This document shows, one piece after another, positions 10,776 through 21,042 of a stretch of 64,000 bases of DNA. The notes under the pieces are model-generated. The model had not been told where the DNA came from. It worked only from the letters and a program-made list of their open reading frames with translations, and searched no databases. The position numbers and the translations under genes are program-made. The DNA is taken from contig CM065891.1 of assembly GCA_033439255.1 (NCBI GenBank), forward strand, positions 186,001-250,000, in the 5' to 3' direction. Numbering within the stretch: the first letter of the stretch is position 1; each line of letters begins with the position of its first letter. Origin of the DNA: Hericium rajendrae. Taxonomy: Eukaryota; Basidiomycota; Agaricomycetes; Russulales; Hericiaceae.

Positions 10776-11480
10776 CCCCAAAATAATGAGGCCGGAATCA
10801 TGCCGCAAGAGCATTCCAATTCCTGCGGATACAAGCGTCTCCGCAGGCATTACAATGCCCTGCTGAAAAGTCCCTACAGGACTTTTCTAGGGGCCACTTT
10901 CCGGGCCGTACGCTACGCTATGCAGCGGCTGTTGCCGGTGCACTCCTCGGCACTGCGTGCCGCCCTCGCTCGGCACTGCCCTGCCGCACCTCGGCTACAC
11001 GTCGCGCGCCCGCTCCTCGCTCGGCTATACTACGCCCGCCCGCCGCTCGGCTATCCACCTGCCCGCTCTTCGCTCGGCTACCCGCGCCCCCCGCCCCCGC
11101 CCCCGCCCTCCCCGCCGCGCGCCCTCCCCGCCACTTTCCCTGCATGCAGCCATGCCGGAGGGACCTGGAGAGGTCCAGCTACACAGCTGGCTGCATGCAG
11201 GGACGGTCTGTGGGGGGTGGCACTCGATTCGCGCCCCCGCCCGCGCGCTGCCCGCCGTCCCTGCGCCCCGTGCCTGCTCCCCGCCGCCGCCGCTCGCTGC
11301 TCCCCGCCGCTGCTCGCCGCTCGTTGCTCCCTGCCGCTGCTCGCCGCTCGCTGCTCCCCGCCGCTGCTCGCTGCTCCCCGCCGTCGTTCGCTCCCCGCCG
11401 CCCCCCGCCCCCGCGCACGCCGCTCGCTTACCGTTCCTGTTGCCCCGTGCCCGCCCCGTACTTCCCACGCGTTGCCCGCT
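10776..11480 (+). repeat. left inverted arm of the 7.1 kb repeat
   Basis: Inverted relative of 17190-17899, strongest over the first 45 bp and again around GCAGCGGCTGTTGCCG and the CTCGGCTAC words. It also contains small hairpins such as AAAAGTCC...GGACTTTT near 10866-10887. Confidence 0.6.
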
Positions 11481-11624
11481 CACCTGCGCTGAATCCGCCG
11501 CACGCTCGACGTCGTTGCCGCTGGCATTGACGCCGTTGCTGCGGCTGTCGTGTGTGCCAGTGGACGCGGCGGCCGGACTTCTATGCATGGTGGCTGGGTT
11601 TTGCACGCGAGCCATAGCTACTAA

Positions 11625-11690
11625 ATTTATAACGATACTACTATTGTAATAGCCCAAACCATGTAACGACAATAACTATTAAGTACTAAC
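11625..11690 (+). repeat. inner inverted repeat, left copy
   Basis: The 19-bp core CATGTAACGACAATAACTA recurs inverted at about 14976-14994, with weaker matching on both sides for about 70 bp. The pair brackets a 3.3 kb stretch that may be a further nested element. Confidence 0.45.
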
Positions 11691-13489
11691 AGCTTCTATT
11701 AGCCTTATAGCTTTATCTATTAGAAATCATTAATGATATTATATATAGAATATGATATTATTTCATAGGGTGCTTCTTTGAGCTATTTTAAGCACTTACG
11801 TGATCAGATCTTGATCTCGATAATCAGGCACCCATACAGTCGTGAACAGGTTGGCGCCGGGCGCCTAAATTGCATATACGTAGTACGTGTAATCTGATCT
11901 TATCTAATCGCCGCCGTTCCCGCCCCGCCCCGCCACCCGCGCCCTCCCTCGGCATTGCCCCGCCCCTCCTCGGTACCGCTCCCTGCCCCGGCTAGCGCTC
12001 TCGCCTCCCGCGGCCACGCGCTCCCGCCGCCATCTTTCGACCCTCCGTCGTTGCCACACGCCATCCGCGCCGCTGCTGTCGTCGCTGCATCGCTAGCGTG
12101 CGCTGCCGCGGGTGTTATGCGCCGCCACTGGGAGGCGAGCGCCATTGCTTTGTGTCGCGTGCCAGTTCTAGGCATTGCAAGTGGGCGCTCGGCGTCGCGC
12201 GTGGTTGCTGGGGATCGGGCTCGGATGCTGGGGGACGTACGCAGTTGCTGCGCGCCATTGCGCGTGGCTCGCAGATGCTGGGGACCCAGGTGGATGTTGG
12301 CCGACGCTCGGGGATGTTGGGAGCCCAGCGCGGGCGATGCGTCATGCGTAGAGGCGGTGAGCATGGGCGATGGGCACGCGTGCCGGGTATTGTCGCAGGC
12401 GTGGCGCCGCATACGTGCGCGGGAATGTCGGGCGCACTTCTCGTCGTTATGGATGGGTCGTGGGTACGTGAGCGTCCAGAGTGTGATGTGCACACTAGTT
12501 CTGCGCGTGTCCGACGTGCGTGAAACGGGCGTGCGGCTGCTGTGGACCGTGGAGGGCGTGGTCGAGAGGCACGGAGGGAGGCAGAGGCGCGGAGGCAGGC
12601 AGATGCGCGGGAGATGTGGGATAAAGGGCGAGCACGCGGAAATGGATGCAAGACGCGTGGAGGTGCGCGTGTGCCCGAATGAGGGAAGAGAGTGGGTAGG
12701 CGAGGATGTGCAGAGGATATTGGCAGAGGATGTCGATGAGGCTCAGGCTCGGACTCCGGAGGATGAGCGTACGGCTCGGAGAACGCCGAACGTCGGTCAC
12801 TGGAGGCCGAGATGACCGACGTTCGATGCGAGCGACGTCCATGCACGAGTTCTGGGCAGCCTGAGCCTGTAATTTACAAAAAATGTGTAAATTAGACATT
12901 ATGCGACATGTATGCGACGTTACAGTTAATTATAAGCATTCATCGCGCCAGAATAAGTGAATTACAGTTACCCTAGGCCAAGCTTCGTGTAGTACAGACT
13001 TCAGTCCATGGAAAATCGCTGAATGAGCAAAGCGGCCTGGCTTTTATTACAATAGAGCGTCTATGTACGAAGTTTCAAATTTTTAGAGTGCGATCTCAGA
13101 TGTAGAGCCTCGACAAACAGCCGAAAACTCATTGTATTGCACAGAAAACGATGCAATCTGCCAAGATCCCAGTGATATCGGCACGTAGAAAATCACGAAA
13201 AATCGCCCTACATTGACATTACGTGCCCCAATACAGTAGTATAAACCGATAGACGTTGTGAGACTATTGTGCTGCGGAATCGTAGCTAGAATCTGTTGTC
13301 CGCCGTACTCGAGACGTCGATCCGAGCTCGACGCGTTCAGCATTAGTCAAGCGCCGTATATTCTGTACGTGCCAGTCACTGTTTCGCACATAGTCTGCCA
13401 CATTCCTATCATAACTACATCACACCTTTCAGAAACATTCATTAAATGTATCTACATATACAGGAATACTTTCAGAATTTAATTCAAAT

Positions 13490-13685
13490 TTCCTAGGCTT
13501 AAATAGCCCTCGTCGACAAGCGTCGTTGCGGCGTTCGGCAACTGCCGAACGGTTCCACAACGCTCGTGCTCCCTCTCTTTCACCCCTCATCAAGCCGGTG
13601 TGCTCAACAGCCTCTATCCGTAAGTTTCTTCTTTTTCTGCTCTTATCCATTCTTTATTGACGATAACACACTTGTTCTAGTTTCA
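13490..13685 (+). promoter_or_regulatory. promoter-like cassette with palindrome and 5' intron (copy 1)
   Basis: Contains a TATA-like TTAAATAG, the near-palindrome GTTCGGCAACTGCCGAAC (13533-13550), a donor-like GTAAGTTTC near 13621 and an acceptor TTCTAG near 13680. The following segment begins with GATGACGTGGCA. The same order recurs at 16230-16440. Confidence 0.4.
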
Positions 13686-14959
13686 AAGGCGATGACGTGG
13701 CATCCTGTGAGGTGTCCAACGACAACACCGCCATCCAACCGCGAGCCTTCCCTCGCTCCCCTGCGCTTGCCCATGCGTACTCGACTTACCCCACCATCGT
13801 GCACGACAACAGCCCGGCGCCCACTTCCTCGCGCTTCCAAGGGCGCGCTCTCAACGTCTTCCGGGCCCGCACGCACGTGCAGCGACGGCCGCACCAGGTC
13901 CTCTCGATTCACATCCCCACTCCCGCCGTCGTACGTCCACGCCGGCGCAGTCACATTCGCGCTAGCCCACTCCAACGTGCGGCGTACATGGACTAGCAAA
14001 AGCGGCGCACGGTTTCCCGTACGCACCCTCGGTCCGTACACTTGACTACCCACCACGCGTGCACTAGCCCGCCCCGCTCGCGTACTAGCACATTGCGTGC
14101 ACAAACAAGCAGCCCCAGCGTGCAACCTCCGTGCGCACACCACCACCTTATACATGCCACCACGCCGCCGCCCGCCGCCTCCGGTCCTCGCCAGTACCCC
14201 GCCTGCCCGTGTGCTAACACGGTCGCACAAATGGGCATCATCCCATCGCGGGAATAGCCATATGTCCACGAGCACGGGGACCTCTCCCCAGCCCATGCGC
14301 TCGTAGCTGCGCACCGCATACGTGCCCCATGACCTCCACTTCACGCGCCAACAGCATCTGCGCTGGCTAGCGGGCGTACCGGCCGCCTTGTGGAGCACGG
14401 TGGCGGGCTTATCGGTCCGCTAACCGGCGGCGTGTTTTTACAACGAGCGTATTAGCGCGCGGACGCGGGAGCGCGCAAGGCAGGCGGCGGGTGCGGCAGG
14501 AGCAGCGGGAGCGGGCGCGCGGCAGGGCTAGCGAGCTCTGCAGTGAGCATGCGCAGCTGAGGCACTGTAGGGGAGCAGATCGGGCTGGGCGGGCGCGCGG
14601 CGGTAGGGCCAGCGAGTGCGGGTGGTACAATAAGCGCCGGCGGCGGGGGCTCGGGGGTGGGCGGGTGACAGACGTGGGAATGGGTAGGCGGCGGGTGCAG
14701 CGTACGCGGCAGTGCTGTGAGGACAGTAGAATAGTAGATTAGATTAGATTATACTTCACTGCTGCTCGGCAGCTGTATAAAACAGAGTTGCCGCTTAGTA
14801 AGCCAGGTCCGAGGTACCCGAACATTGTCCGAAGTGTATATATAAGAGAATAATGGTATTAAATCATGGGAATAAGTAGCCCTAAGGCCAAGGGCAGCTG
14901 CCGTGGGAGCTGGTATCCTTTTATGGCTAACAAAGTAGCTTTATTAGCTTTGGCCTATT

Positions 14960-15025
14960 AGTGCTCTTACCAGCTATAGTTATTGTCGTTACATGGCTTT
15001 GCTTAATATAATAGGGTTTAGTACT
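14960..15025 (-). repeat. inner inverted repeat, right copy
   Basis: Inverted partner of 11625-11690. Flanks are A+T-rich, with TAAT on both outer sides as a possible but weak 4-bp target duplication. Confidence 0.4.
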
Positions 15026-16229
15026 ATAAAGTAAGTAGATACAGTTGTGCACGCGGTTGCTATGTATCGTGCGTGGTTGCTGGGGCATCGCGCGCGGTTG
15101 CTTGGGCGGTGCGCGTGGTTGCTGGGGCGATGCGCGCGTGTTGCTGGCCGTTGTCCGCGCGCGTTACTGGCCGCTGGCTGCAGGTACAGGCGACGTCGCG
15201 CGCGGTGCTGGGTGTTGCATGCGGCTGCTACGCGTCGTTCCGGTTGCCGGCGTCGTGGGCAGAGTACCGAGCACGCGCGCGGGTAGTGCGCGTGTGCGTG
15301 CGTGTGGCCGTGGTGTGCGATAGCGTGCCGCTGGCGTGCGTGGAATACGCGCGAGGCGTGGCGTGGACGGGGCAGACGCGTCGAAGCGCGCCAAGAGAGG
15401 CAAGGGGACGGAGCGGCGAGCGCAGGCGCCCGCGCGAAGAGTCTGAGGAGGGGAGGGGAGGATGTGGGTGCAGCAGGAGAGCCTCGGGAACGTGCTGTGG
15501 CACGTCTCGGCAAATGCCGCGTGGCGGTGGCTGAAGCCCGAGGAGCCCGACGTTCGAGGAGAAGAACGTCTGGGCAACGATTCTGGGCAGAACTGGACTC
15601 GAATTTTGCATAAAGTATGTACATATAGTGAAATCTAACTAGCATGCAAAATATCTGGCCATTCTGACCAAAATCGAAGCCAAAACGAGCAAATAGGGTA
15701 ATCCCAGGCCCGAATTTGCTTAATGCAAGCTCTAATATATGCATATTTTATTATAAAGCTTGGCGAGGTATCTTCTAGTTATATTAAAAGTCTGTGTACA
15801 GATTTTTAGTTTATTCATGGGCGATACTAAACGTTGAGGCCCGAAATACATGTAAACTTGCATCGTAGTTGCCGAAAAACATTGAATCTGGCTAAGATCT
15901 TGATGATCTGGCTGCCTATAAAACACAATAAAATCAGCGTACATTGATAGCATGTACCCCAATTAATCCTCTGCCCCAATAAGCGTTATGAGCTCGGTGT
16001 GCTGAGGAAACGAGGCTCGAATCTGTTGTCCGGCGTTCCCGAGACCTCGATTCGAGCTCGACGCGTTCGGCACGCGTGGTCTATTTTAGACTTGCTTACC
16101 AGTATTTCGCATACGGTATGCGTTCGGTGCATTCGATTCGTACAAAACTCAGTATATACATTTATTCGTTGCATCTACATTCCCTGTATTATTTGTAGAG
16201 TTTAATATAATTTATTCGTTTTAGAAGTC

Positions 16230-16440
16230 GTCTTCGAACTTCGACTAGCCTCGTGCGTCGCCCTGTTCGGCAATTGCCGAACTCCGCCGCAAGGCTCGTG
16301 CGGCTGAGCTCTTGCTCTTACCGCCACGCTCACTCAAGCGGGCGCACTGCGAGGCTTTACAGCCTCTTACTGGTGAGTCTATCTTCTTTTCGGTCTTCTA
16401 TCTATGTTTTCTGACTTTCTATGTGCCCTTTTTAGTCCCG
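16230..16440 (+). promoter_or_regulatory. promoter-like cassette with perfect palindrome and 5' intron (copy 2)
   Basis: Carries the perfect 18-bp palindrome GTTCGGCAATTGCCGAAC at 16265-16282, a donor-like GTGAGTCTATC near 16373 and an acceptor TTTTAG near 16435. GATGGCGTTGACGTGGCAAC follows directly. It is a diverged duplicate of 13490-13685, and the upstream 500 bp are also related (shared GAGCTCGACGCGTTC). Confidence 0.4.
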
Positions 16441-17189
16441 AGATGGCGTTGACGTGGCAACGCCGACCACACCACCATTACGCCCCTTCCCTCGACACGC
16501 CACGCCTCCCCTCGCGCTTGCAAGTACGCGTTTCCCGTCCCGTCTCGCATCCCGCCACCCCGGAAACGCATCTCCGCACGCAGCCCAATGCCAGCACACC
16601 GCATGGGTGATGAGATGCCCCGCATATACGCGTACGCGAAGACCACCGCGCGTGTGCTCGAGAAGCCACCATCGCAAGCCGCGGATTCGCGGCTGGAACG
16701 CGCGTTCCAGTACGCATGCCCCGCCTTCCCGCGTGTTCCAGCACGCGTACCCCACGTTCCCGCGCGTTCCAGCACGCACGTACCTCGCCCTCCCTCGCCC
16801 TCCGCGTTCCACCACGCATGTGCCACGTTCCCGCGCGTTTCAGCACGCGTGGCGTGGTCTCTATGGCGTTCCGACACGCCTGCCTCTCTGTCCAGCCCCC
16901 ACCTCCGCGCCCGCGTCGGACGTGCTGTCGTGCACGCCGAGGCGCTCTCCACCGCGCCAATGCGCGGTGAGGGAGCCACATCGGCGAGCGGTGAGGAGCG
17001 GGCGCGGAAACAAATGGTGGGGGACGAGTGTCGATGGCAGGGGCCGTGCGCGGATGGCAGGAGAGAGGGTGGCGAGCGGCGAGCACGTGCACAGCGGCCG
17101 CGGACAGTGGCGAGCACGCGCAGACGGCGGCGTGCACGCGCAAAGCGGCGGTGCCATGCGCGGACGGCGGGCAACGAGCGGCGGCGGGG

Positions 17190-17899
17190 AGGGCAGCGAG
17201 CACGAGCGGGGGACGGTGAGCACGAGCGGCGGGGAGGGGGACGGTGAGCACGAGCGGCGGCGGGCAGCGAGCGGCGGTGGGGGGCAGCGAGCACCAGCAG
17301 CGGCGGATAGCCAGCACGAACGGCGGCGCGCGGGCGCGCGGCGGCGGGCGCGAGCAGCGGCGGTGCGGAACGAGCGGCGGCGGTGCGGAACGAGCGGCGG
17401 CGGTGCGGAACGAGCGGCGGCGGTGCGGAACGAGCGGCGGGTGGCGCGGGCGGGCAGCGGGGGGCGCAGCCCGCTCCCCTCTTTTCATGCAGCTTGCTGT
17501 GTAGTTGGACCCATCCGGGACCCTCCTGCAATGCTGCTTGAATGGGAGGGGAGCAGGGTGGGCGGGGCGGGCAGCGGGCGGCAGGCAGTGCGTAGCCGAG
17601 CGGGGAGCGCGCGCACGTGTAGCCGAGCGGCGGGCGGGTGCAGTGTAGCCGAGCGGAGCGCGCGCGCGACGCGTAGCCGAGGCGGGGCGGGGCAGTGCCG
17701 AGGGTGGCGGCAACAGCCGCTGCCGTAGAGTAGTGTGCGGCCCAGTAAGCGGCCCGTGTGAACCTGGGCAGCATTATAATGCTGCCCAGGAGTGGGACAT
17801 TGTAATGTCTGCGGCAGCAGAGGCTCGGCTAGCTGCGGCTGCAGCCGCAGACATTGCAATGCTCTTGCGGCGTGATTCCGGCCCACATTATTTTGTGGG
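17190..17899 (-). repeat. right inverted arm of the 7.1 kb repeat
   Basis: Reads on the minus strand like 10776-11480. It includes perfect hairpins GCAGCATT-ATA-ATGCTGC-type (about 17769-17786) and GCTGCGGCTGCAGCCGCAG (about 17835-17853). Confidence 0.6.
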
Positions 17900-18105
17900 T
17901 ACTGGTACTGGTGCCGAAAGCGAAGGACCCCCCGGACTAGAGTCGAGAAGCAAGGCATCACAGGCATAGAGATAAAGAGATTGAAGATGATCTTGGCATT
18001 TTTCTGGGTTTTCGGAACATTCTGGGGGTATAGCGGCATAAGCCGTGATTTGCGGCGTCTCCGAGTCGAAATCAACGATGAAGGCGACCTCTCCTTGATC
18101 TTCGA
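17900..18105 (-). other. interior spacer of the 15.5 kb element
   Basis: About 200 bp between the inverted-arm repeat and the Gag-protease frame. It is open on the minus strand but no motif was recognised. Confidence 0.3.
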
Positions 18106-20598
18106 TCAAATCATCGAAGCACGAAAATCCTCCTTTGCCACGAGCGTATACTGAATGTCAGTGCACAGGTGGGTGGGGATCGTGGCTGCTTCACCGGTGT
18201 TTGGGTCGAAGATGGTGATGGTCTGTGTTTCATTGCGGTAGCTGCGCACGACGGACTCGGTAAGCACATCGAAGGGGCATCCGAGTAGGATATCGTAGGC
18301 GGGCGACCGGAGGACGTGTATTTGGAGGTAGAGAACAATGTTGCCGAAGACTGCCGGCACGTTTCGGCACAGGCCCAGCGAGTCATCAAGTTCGCCGTTG
18401 GCGGATTGCATAGTGAGGATAATCGTGGGGTCATACGACAGGCCTAAGGTGTAGCAAACACTCTCTGACATGGAGATGACCTGAGAACCTGGGTCCAAGA
18501 TGCACTCGACCGGTTCTTGATGATCTATGAGTGCTGCAATAGAGCGCAGCGCCGCAGACTCGCGCGAGACGATCAGGGGTTTAGGCTTTTCGTCCGGGCG
18601 GAGTTGCTTGAGGTACTGCTCGTAGGGATCCGGGAGGACGACAGCACCGTCCGGTGGCTCGGCGCACTGGTGCGAAAGGATAGATACCCGTGGATGAGGG
18701 GGCGAGGCCGGGTGCTGCACATGGTCGCCTTCGGCGGGCTCGCTCGCGAACTGGATACCTGCAGCGAGCTCTACTTGACGCGCTGGCAAGGCCAGCTCCT
18801 CGACTGCATCTTCGCCTGGCAGCTCGGAGAGCAGGTCAGTCTCGTTAAGGACTTCCAACAGGTTCTGTCCCGCCACCGGACGCGTGTGACGCCGTGAGAC
18901 TGCCTCCTTGTATTTCGCACGTAGTGCAGGTGCCAGGGACCAGAGCTCGCCCTGGGTGACCTCGATAGAGAGGGACATGGCGCGCGCGAACACGCGGTCC
19001 AGCACGTCTTGCCCGACTGAATCTTGTGCACGGCGGGTTGGGCCCGTCTCTTCGACTACTTCGATCACTGGGACTTGCGCGGGCCTTGCACCGTCGCGGG
19101 CTCTGGCAAACGGGTGGATGGGACCATCAGGGTCGTGGAGGTCATCGCGTACTGCAGGTTGAGACAGAAGGTGGGGGGGGACGTCTCGTTCCAGGCCTGG
19201 GGCCGGTGAAGCTTGCGGAGGGGGCAGGGACGCCCGCAGCAGCTCTGGTTCGTCCTCGATGGTCGGGCGCGGCGGCGCACGGGGCAATCGTGGAGGGGCT
19301 GGTTGGCGGGCAGGCTCTTCCATCCTGCGAGCTCGTTCCAATGCCCGGTTAGCTCTATCACGGCTGGCCGCGGCATTGGGTGGGGGCACAACCGAGGCGT
19401 CCTTCAACTGATATAACCGCCGTAGCTCGCCCTCCAGGCTCTCGATCCGTGCGTCTGTGGTGAGCTGGTACAACCCTGCCTGGACCTGGGTATAGGGGGA
19501 CGCGGTGGTCTGAGCGTATGCCGGCGCGACGCGATAGCCGTAGGGAGTGAGCCCCGCCTGCGGCGAACTTGCCTGGTGGGTACCGGCTACACCCATCATA
19601 AGCTGACCCGTAGCTCGCTGATTGGGGTTCATACGGTGGTATTCGTCGATCCGTCCGGCCATAGTTGCGCCTGGGGGTCCTTGCGGGAGCCAAGCCCCAG
19701 AGGGTAAGACCATCTTGCCTTGGACATCCTTCTTGCACTTGCCGGCGGCCATGTATTCCCGGGCTGTCATGCATTCGCGCACGAAATGCCCCACGTTCCC
19801 ACAGAAGTTGCACTGATCCGACCCCATTCGCCCACGCATTGGCGCGCCTTGATTACCTCCGGAGACCATCGGTTGACGCGATGGCTGCTGCGTGCTCCTT
19901 AAGAGGATATCGGCCAGTGACGCTAACTGCTCACTCTTAATCTGGATAGTCGTTCCTGAGCCTGCATCGGCGGTTGATGACAACGCGGTGGCTTGAGTTG
20001 AAGACGGTCCACGCAGGTACGGGTCGGGGGTGATGGCAGTGCCATACATGCACCACTCTGCGGCCCTATAGACGTCGTTGATCGGGTGCGGATCGTCGGG
20101 ATGGTGATCAGGCTTGGTAAGAGCAAGGCGGTCCTCTACCCGCAGGCGAAGACGTTTGGGGAGCGCCGCCAAAAACCAGCGTTGTTCCTCGATATCGGAG
20201 ATGCGGTTCTTGCCTTTCAGGTAGCGCGTGATGACTGTGAACTCGCGCGAGAACGCACCAAGTTCGCCGACGGAACTGAGGGTGGACTCGGCCGTTCGGT
20301 GTACGAGTGACTCCAAATCTTGACGCGAAAAGGTATTCTCCTTAGCCGAGCCCGGGTAGAGTTTGTGGATAGCTTTCTTGAATTCGTCCCAAGTGCCGAC
20401 GGCGTACTTGGCCTCGGACCGCCACAGCTCTTGTGCGTCGACGTCTGAGAGGAGACGGACTGCATGACTCTTTTTCTCCGCGTCATCTGCCACGGAGGAA
20501 CGCTGAAAACAAAATTCGAGATCGAGGAAGTAACGGCCCAGCTCACGGGGGGAGTTGGTGTCGAACTTGGGAGCACCGCTCTTGCCGCGCATAGGCAT
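18106..20598 (-). CDS. gag: Gag-protease protein of the 15.5 kb element
   Basis: An 830-codon open frame. Residues about 10-230 form an all-helical retrotransposon-Gag region (ELGRYFLDLEFCF near the start). One CCHC knuckle (CNFCGNVGHFVREC) lies near residue 265, followed by a long Pro/Ala-rich linker. A retropepsin-like domain near residues 690-800 has LDPGSQVISM as active-site motif and ends with a conserved-looking DILLGCPFD. In related elements a reverse transcriptase would follow; here the frame ends and only about 200 bp separate it from the inverted-arm repeat. The product would package element RNA, with other enzymes supplied in trans if the element is still mobile. Confidence 0.85.
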   Translation of the reverse strand: MPMRGKSGAPKFDTNSPRELGRYFLDLEFCFQRSSVADDAEKKSHAVRLLSDVDAQELWRSEAKYAVGTWDEFKKAIHKLYPGSAKENTFSRQDLESLVHRTAESTLSSVGELGAFSREFTVITRYLKGKNRISDIEEQRWFLAALPKRLRLRVEDRLALTKPDHHPDDPHPINDVYRAAEWCMYGTAITPDPYLRGPSSTQATALSSTADAGSGTTIQIKSEQLASLADILLRSTQQPSRQPMVSGGNQGAPMRGRMGSDQCNFCGNVGHFVRECMTAREYMAAGKCKKDVQGKMVLPSGAWLPQGPPGATMAGRIDEYHRMNPNQRATGQLMMGVAGTHQASSPQAGLTPYGYRVAPAYAQTTASPYTQVQAGLYQLTTDARIESLEGELRRLYQLKDASVVPPPNAAASRDRANRALERARRMEEPARQPAPPRLPRAPPRPTIEDEPELLRASLPPPQASPAPGLERDVPPHLLSQPAVRDDLHDPDGPIHPFARARDGARPAQVPVIEVVEETGPTRRAQDSVGQDVLDRVFARAMSLSIEVTQGELWSLAPALRAKYKEAVSRRHTRPVAGQNLLEVLNETDLLSELPGEDAVEELALPARQVELAAGIQFASEPAEGDHVQHPASPPHPRVSILSHQCAEPPDGAVVLPDPYEQYLKQLRPDEKPKPLIVSRESAALRSIAALIDHQEPVECILDPGSQVISMSESVCYTLGLSYDPTIILTMQSANGELDDSLGLCRNVPAVFGNIVLYLQIHVLRSPAYDILLGCPFDVLTESVVRSYRNETQTITIFDPNTGEAATIPTHLCTDIQYTLVAKEDFRASMI

Positions 20599-21017
20599 GG
20601 AGGGGGCGGCATGACTGGTTGGATACTTGGTGGCCTGGGGAAGGGGAAACGTGCAGGGGCTAGCGGGCTGTGTTGTTGAGTAGCAGAAGGGGGATGGGGG
20701 GTAGCAAGCAAAGTCGCCTGGTGCGGCGTTGTCCTAGGACCCGCGGTAGCAGAGGGGCCAGCAAGGGGTCACGGCGCCGGGGTTGGCGATACGGGTGGAG
20801 TAGGAACGATGAAAGAATGCTCGAGCTTGGGAATTTCGAACTCTTCGTCGATGAGAGTAAGGGGACTAGTGGGAGTTGGAACCGGTGGGAAAGGTGACGG
20901 TAGGTCGGGGGAAACTTGCTGAGGGTCCTGAGTCGCAACACGGACTTCTTGTTCGAGGGTACGATCTGGATTCGACCGTGCGCTACTCCTGGTATGACAC
21001 GGCTCTATTTTGAGTAT
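20599..21017 (-). other. untranslated leader of the 15.5 kb element
   Basis: About 420 bp lie between the primer-binding site and the gag start. No motif of its own was recognised. Position and orientation fit the 5' leader or packaging region of an LTR element. Confidence 0.4.
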
Positions 21018-21042
21018 GGAACCCTCGTGGTGGGCTCCAAAA
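21018..21042 (-). promoter_or_regulatory. primer-binding site of the 15.5 kb element
   Basis: On the minus strand, TTT is followed by TGGAGCCCACCACGAGGG immediately after the LTR. Starting with TGG and complementing a tRNA 3' end with a T-arm-like GAACCC, this is a textbook primer site. The tRNA identity was not determined. Confidence 0.7.

Larger units (their letters stand above)
10776..17899. mobile_element. 7.1 kb inverted-arm repeat without recognisable transposase
   Basis: Left end (CCAAAATAATG then GGCCGGAATCATGCCGCAAG) and right end read on the minus strand (CACAAAATAATG then GGCCGGAATCACGCCGCAAG) match. Similarity continues about 700 bp inward on each side (10776-11480 against 17190-17899). 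Each arm carries about four copies of the word CTCGGCTAC/T. The interior is an alternation of very G+C-rich and A+T-rich blocks that form two diverged direct copies, roughly 12000-14740 and 15040-17760. Long frames are open on both strands in the G+C-rich blocks and look compositional. No clear target duplication was found. It is probably a non-autonomous DNA element nested in the LTR element. Confidence 0.6.

Noticed and set aside
12115-12846. 243-codon minus and 286-codon plus overlapping frames
   Set aside because: Same compositional effect inside the inverted-arm repeat.
16419-17774. Frames of 411-451 codons open on both strands
   Set aside because: Low-complexity Arg/Ala/Pro/Gly sequence from G+C-rich repeats; open on both strands, no motif, so not called genes.
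17906-18109. Start of a pol gene after Gag-protease
   Set aside because: Too short and without reverse transcriptase motifs; treated as spacer.
21017-21040. tRNA-like 3' end
   Set aside because: Only about 20 bp and directly beside the LTR; it is the primer-binding site, not a tRNA gene.
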